Source: DSWT01 sp035373625 (GTDB lineage: Bacteria > Chloroflexota > Anaerolineae > B4-G1 > SLSP01). Taken from it: 64,000 bases of DNA. Positions within the stretch are counted from its first letter, which is position 1; every line of letters begins with the position of its first letter. Shown piece by piece: positions 61,076 through 64,000 of the stretch. The notes below the pieces were generated by a model. The model did no database searches. It saw only the letters and a program-made list of their open reading frames with translations, and was not told the origin of the DNA. The position numbers and the translations under genes are program-made. The DNA lies in the NCBI GenBank assembly GCA_035373625.1, contig DAOSNS010000008.1:1-64000 (forward strand). The letters run 5' to 3'.

Positions 61076-61690
61076 TTGAAGCTGTTTGGCAAAGAGATTT
61101 ACCTTTTTGGAAGAAAGTCCCAACCAGTAATAGTTGTTTCTGGCTTGCCCCGTTCTGGCACGTCCATGATGATGAGAATGCTTGAAGCCGGCGGATTGGA
61201 AGTGTTAACCGATCATGTGCGGCAACCTAACGAGGACAATCCCAATGGTTACTATGAGTTTGAGCGGGTCAAGAAATTGCCTGAAGGTGATACTGCCTGG
61301 CTAAAGACAGCGGAGGGGAAAGTCGTAAAGATCATCTCGGCGCTGTTAATGCATTTGCCGCCGGATTATACTTATAAAATTCTCTTTATGCGTCGCAGTA
61401 TGGAAGAGGTTCTAGCTTCGCAGAAGCAAATGTTGATACGTAGAGGCGAGCCAACTGATAAGGTAGATGATGCCGAGATGGCGCGTTTGTTTGAAAAACA
61501 CCTGTTGGAAGTGCGTTCTTGGCTAGAGCGGCAGTCGTACCTCACTTATCTGGACGTTGACTACAACGCGATGCTTTATGATCCGCGCCCACACATAACG
61601 CAAGTAATAACCTTTTTAGGACGCTCGCTCAATGTGGAGAAAATGGTTGAGGTTGTTGATCCAGCGCTCTATCGGCAGAGGAAGGGATAA
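61076..61690 (+). CDS. Sulfotransferase-family protein
   Basis: 204 residues from TTG at 61076-61078 with AAAGGAG 8 bases upstream, just after the GT2 remnant. The PAPS 5'-phosphosulfate loop is VIVVSGLPRSGTSMMMRMLE; a second helix YTYKILFMRRSMEEVLASQK holds the usual Arg-Ser for 3'-phosphate binding. It should transfer sulfate from PAPS to a sugar or similar acceptor. The start codon is chosen by the ribosome site; the longer open frame from 60971 overlaps the GT2 remnant in another frame. Confidence 0.75.
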   Translation: MKLFGKEIYLFGRKSQPVIVVSGLPRSGTSMMMRMLEAGGLEVLTDHVRQPNEDNPNGYYEFERVKKLPEGDTAWLKTAEGKVVKIISALLMHLPPDYTYKILFMRRSMEEVLASQKQMLIRRGEPTDKVDDAEMARLFEKHLLEVRSWLERQSYLTYLDVDYNAMLYDPRPHITQVITFLGRSLNVEKMVEVVDPALYRQRKG

Positions 61691-61739
61691 TCTCAAAAAC
61701 CGTTGTCGGGATTAATGTAAGTGACCGGACAAGATAAAA

Positions 61740-61879
61740 TTACTGATTTTGACGGTGATCCGCTGATTGTGTGGCTCCAGACGTGCCTGATAGGCTTGGT
61801 GTCGGATCTGGTCATGATCAATCGGAAGATACTGGAAGAGATGCTGTATCGGGTGAGAGAACTGGAGATTAAAGATTGA
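61740..61879 (+). pseudogene. Second copy of the GT2 C-terminal tail
   Basis: The frame ending at TGA 61877-61879 reads LQTCLIGLVSDLVMINRKIL and EEMLYRVRELEIKD, nearly the same as the tail at 60968-61070 (about 95 bp, more than 80 percent identical by eye). No GT2 catalytic part precedes it. It lies just upstream of the membrane glycosyltransferase gene. Remnant of a deleted second GT2 gene, or a duplicated segment. Confidence 0.7.
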
Positions 61880-61893
61880 TCTCACACGGCAAA

Positions 61894-63264
61894 ATGTGTA
61901 TGAAACAGTGGGGATTCTTTATTCTGATAGCCGTAGCTATACTGATTGTTCTCCGAATTGCCTTGAATACCCCCTTCAATTTTCATCCTGACGAGGCCAT
62001 GCACACAGATGCAATGTGCTATTTTGAGTCACATTGGTGGCCACCGTCGCTTAATTCAAGTGAGGTACTGTACTCTCCAGATGGGTGGAGTCGGGTCTAT
62101 AATGGTGAGATCGTTTACTTGATTTATGGAAAGATGAGTGTATTAGTGAAACCTCTTGTATCAAAAATTCTCATCTCAAATACTTCTACACCTTCGTTAC
62201 ATCAGTTCCCATATCATATTTTTCTCCCCTTAATATTGTGTATGCCACGTTGTTTAACATCATATCAGATATATCGTTTGCTCAACGTAAGTCTCCTGAT
62301 AGTTACGCTTATCATTATGTTTTTAAAAGGGCGTAGAAATGCCTGGGTATTGGCCTGTGGCTTGATTTTATTGTGTATACCGCAAATTCTATATATTTAT
62401 GCCTATGCTAATTCTGATGCCTGGGGACTTTCAGTAAGCGTAGTTTTCTTTGTTTTTCTGTTAACGACTAAGACACAGATTAACAGTCCTCGTTATGCCA
62501 TTTTGCTAGGTTTTTTTGTTGGGTTATTGCTGCTGTCCAAAGAAACTTTTTGGCTGTCGTTGCCATGGGCAGGTGTTCTTGTAGGAACACAGTATTTTCA
62601 ACAACGGCGGCAAAATGTGCTCCGTCTGTCATTCAAGCAAATCGCGATTTTAGGGGGCATTTTTATTATTACTGTGTTGGTGATCATTGCACCTTTGAAA
62701 TTGATCTATCCTCTCACTCAAGGAGATTGGAATGTGAGAGTAGAACAAATGCGGGAAATCAGAGCCTGGAATGACTTTAAGCCTAGCATTCTAATGAGTC
62801 CGGGTTATCGCCTGTCAGCCAAAGGAGAACCAATAACAGTTATCCTTCATAATCGGCATTGGTATGCGGCCTCGATGAAAAGCTTTTATGGTGTTTTCGG
62901 ACATTTTACTGTTATTCTTCCAGACTGGATATATATCGTGGCTCTTGGAATCCTTGTGCTCAATGTGGTTTTGACTATCAGCATTGTCTGTTCAAAATGG
63001 TCGCTGCTAGACCTGGGGATGAAGGCGATGGTTATCTTTGCTCCTTTTTCCGTATTGCTAAATGTAGCGGCTTCGGTATATAATTCATGGACCTATGATT
63101 TTCAACCGCAAGGGCGGTATCTGTTTTCTTCTGTGGTGCCGCTTACGGTGTTATTGACAGCGACGGTTCCTGTAGAAAACAAACAGTATATCACCCTACG
63201 AGTTATAAGTTGGTTGATAAGCTATGGGCTTTGTATGTATGTACTGATTCATTATGCGATGTAA
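61894..63264 (+). CDS. GT-C-like integral membrane glycosyltransferase (ArnT/PMT type)
   Basis: About 456 residues, start at ATG 61894 or 61900. Ten or more hydrophobic segments (FFILIAVAILIVLRIAL, LNVSLLIVTLIIMFL, WVLACGLILLCIPQILYIY, and others). The first outer loop has FHPDEAMHTDAM, the acidic D-E motif of lipid-sugar-dependent GT-C transferases. It probably moves a sugar from a lipid carrier to an acceptor outside the membrane. The gene is clearly AT-richer than the rest of the window, which suggests transfer. Its partners would be the GT2 enzyme, now broken, that makes lipid-linked sugar. Confidence 0.7.
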   Translation: MCMKQWGFFILIAVAILIVLRIALNTPFNFHPDEAMHTDAMCYFESHWWPPSLNSSEVLYSPDGWSRVYNGEIVYLIYGKMSVLVKPLVSKILISNTSTPSLHQFPYHIFLPLILCMPRCLTSYQIYRLLNVSLLIVTLIIMFLKGRRNAWVLACGLILLCIPQILYIYAYANSDAWGLSVSVVFFVFLLTTKTQINSPRYAILLGFFVGLLLLSKETFWLSLPWAGVLVGTQYFQQRRQNVLRLSFKQIAILGGIFIITVLVIIAPLKLIYPLTQGDWNVRVEQMREIRAWNDFKPSILMSPGYRLSAKGEPITVILHNRHWYAASMKSFYGVFGHFTVILPDWIYIVALGILVLNVVLTISIVCSKWSLLDLGMKAMVIFAPFSVLLNVAASVYNSWTYDFQPQGRYLFSSVVPLTVLLTATVPVENKQYITLRVISWLISYGLCMYVLIHYAM

Positions 63265-63524
63265 GATGGATGCAGTGAGACGAAGGAAATAATGAAGTGC
63301 TCTCTCAAAGTTGAACGATTTAGGAATTCTGCTTAACCTATTTCCCGCACTTTAGAAACCGAATAGAAAGCAATAGGCCACAGCCCCCAACGGCACTTGG
63401 ATTCTCACCAAGGCCTAAGACGTGGCGCTGAAGCGGGCAGAAAAGGTCGCCTGGGCGTGTTTGAGTGTGTGCCAGGTCTCGTCTTTACCACTAGGCACGA
63501 GTCTCCCTTCCCGGCAGGGCTGGC
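63265..63524. other. Intergenic gap left of the transposase
   Basis: About 260 bases without an ORF that I can support. It may contain the end of the insertion sequence that lies to the right; CAGGCCTAAGACG-like and CCGCACTTTAGAAACCG stretches were checked, but no matching inverted end is visible because the other end is outside the window. Confidence 0.4.
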
Positions 63525-64000
63525 CTATTGCGCGACCTCCTCAGGAACTTTGTTCCTGAGCGGTTGTGCCTCGCTGACCGGCAACAAGAGCAGCGCCGCG
63601 TCGTTACCGTTGTTGAGGAGTGGATGAGGGATGCGCGGGCAGTAGAGCGGCATTAAAATGGTCTGCAAGGTTTGGATCAACGCGACTTGTCCTTCATCCA
63701 TCGGGGTGAGACGACAGAGCCGACTGCCGTCCAAGCAGCAGGTCTCGACAACGGTCAGCGTTTCCAGCGTCTTGATTATGCGACGGGTGGTCATCTGGAG
63801 GCCGTGTTGGTGAGCTTGCCGTTTCAGCAGGCTATAGGTCAGAAGCACCAGCATGTGGATGAGCAGGATGCCTTCGATGCGTTCATCCTTGTGCAAATAG
63901 ATAGGTGAGACCTTGAGGTCGCTTTTGCAGACGGTAAAGCGTTTCTCGTCACCATCCTTTTGGCGATAGCGTACCAGCATCTGCTGGGGCGAGAGTCGCC
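63525..64000 (-). pseudogene. Transposase, C-terminal part (runs off the right edge)
   Basis: The frame is open to the window edge (RLSPQQMLVRYRQKDGDEKR read in two parts from about 63998). Text DERIEGILLIHMLVLLTYSLLKRQ is typical of the DDE transposases of IS1634/IS4-like elements near the final Glu helix. The N-terminal part lies outside. A hairpin (CTCAGGAACTTTGTTCCTGAG, about 63540-63560) lies in its 3' end. Labelled partial; whether the full gene is intact is unknown. Confidence 0.65.

Noticed and set aside
63270..63520. Left inverted repeat of the right-edge transposon
   Set aside because: The partner end is outside the window, so no candidate could be matched.

Overview
The window looks like a high-GC chromosomal segment of a bacterium of the Chloroflexota (Anaerolineae/Caldilineae-like). 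This is inferred from SpoIID- and TolB-like secreted proteins with Thr/Pro-rich linkers, the C-terminal (Y/F)LP(L/F)VL motif on secreted proteins, and the sugar and glycyl-radical metabolism genes. It has not been confirmed by a marker gene. No tRNA, rRNA or CRISPR array was seen.

Region 1 (1 to about 24,743) is a chromosomal integron. Twenty-two complete attC recombination sites and one partial site delimit 23 gene cassettes that read right to left (minus strand). Each attC has RYYYAAC/GTTRRRY-like ends and imperfect inverted arms in which one T and one G (or C) stay unpaired. That is the asymmetry that sets attC polarity, and here it agrees with the direction of the cassette genes. At the head of the array lie an attI candidate (GTTGGGC on the minus strand at 23608-23614) and, divergently on the plus strand, a remnant of the integron integrase IntI (24369-24743). 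The remnant keeps the IntI-specific insert and the catalytic HTFRH segment but has lost its N-terminal half and its C-terminal catalytic His and Tyr. The array therefore cannot be mobilised by its own integrase unless a copy exists elsewhere.

Cargo of the array, from attI outward: a GH10 xylanase lipoprotein; a repeat-containing lipoprotein; an HNH nuclease and, next to it, a PD-(D/E)XK/DUF3883 nuclease sharing the same N-terminal domain; a DUF389 membrane protein; a TolB-like plus SpoIID-like pair (both frameshifted); a HEPN-ended protein; three secreted or lipoproteins; an AlkD-like protein; a methyltransferase hit by an IS1595-family element; and a second TolB/SpoIID/Ig-like operon. Between these sit eleven near-identical ORF-less cassettes of about 125 bp, joined to three different attC types.

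Region 2 (24,736-34,333): a secreted M14 carboxypeptidase whose start codon and Shine-Dalgarno sequence lie inside the intI remnant, a secreted S8 subtilase, a small secreted protein, and uvrA with an extended -10 promoter.

Region 3 (34,333-60,425) is ordinary chromosome rich in sugar and organic-acid metabolism: GH4 glycosidase, flavodoxin, HypD-like glycyl radical dehydratase, LpqC-like esterase, MGMT-like protein, PstS behind a four-repeat PhoP box, enolase-superfamily dehydratase, LysM protein, a repeat protein with a DAK2-like start, a CNNM/TlyC-type CBS protein, PanE, two MFS transporters, a serine hydrolase, a HigBA toxin-antitoxin pair, GH38 alpha-mannosidase and glucokinase. Its intergenic gaps carry composite nested palindromes and other inverted repeats.

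Region 4 (60,426-64,000) is a scarred polysaccharide-type island: an internally deleted GT2 glycosyltransferase, a small sulfotransferase, a second copy of the GT2 tail, an AT-rich GT-C-like membrane protein, and the 3' part of a transposase running off the window.
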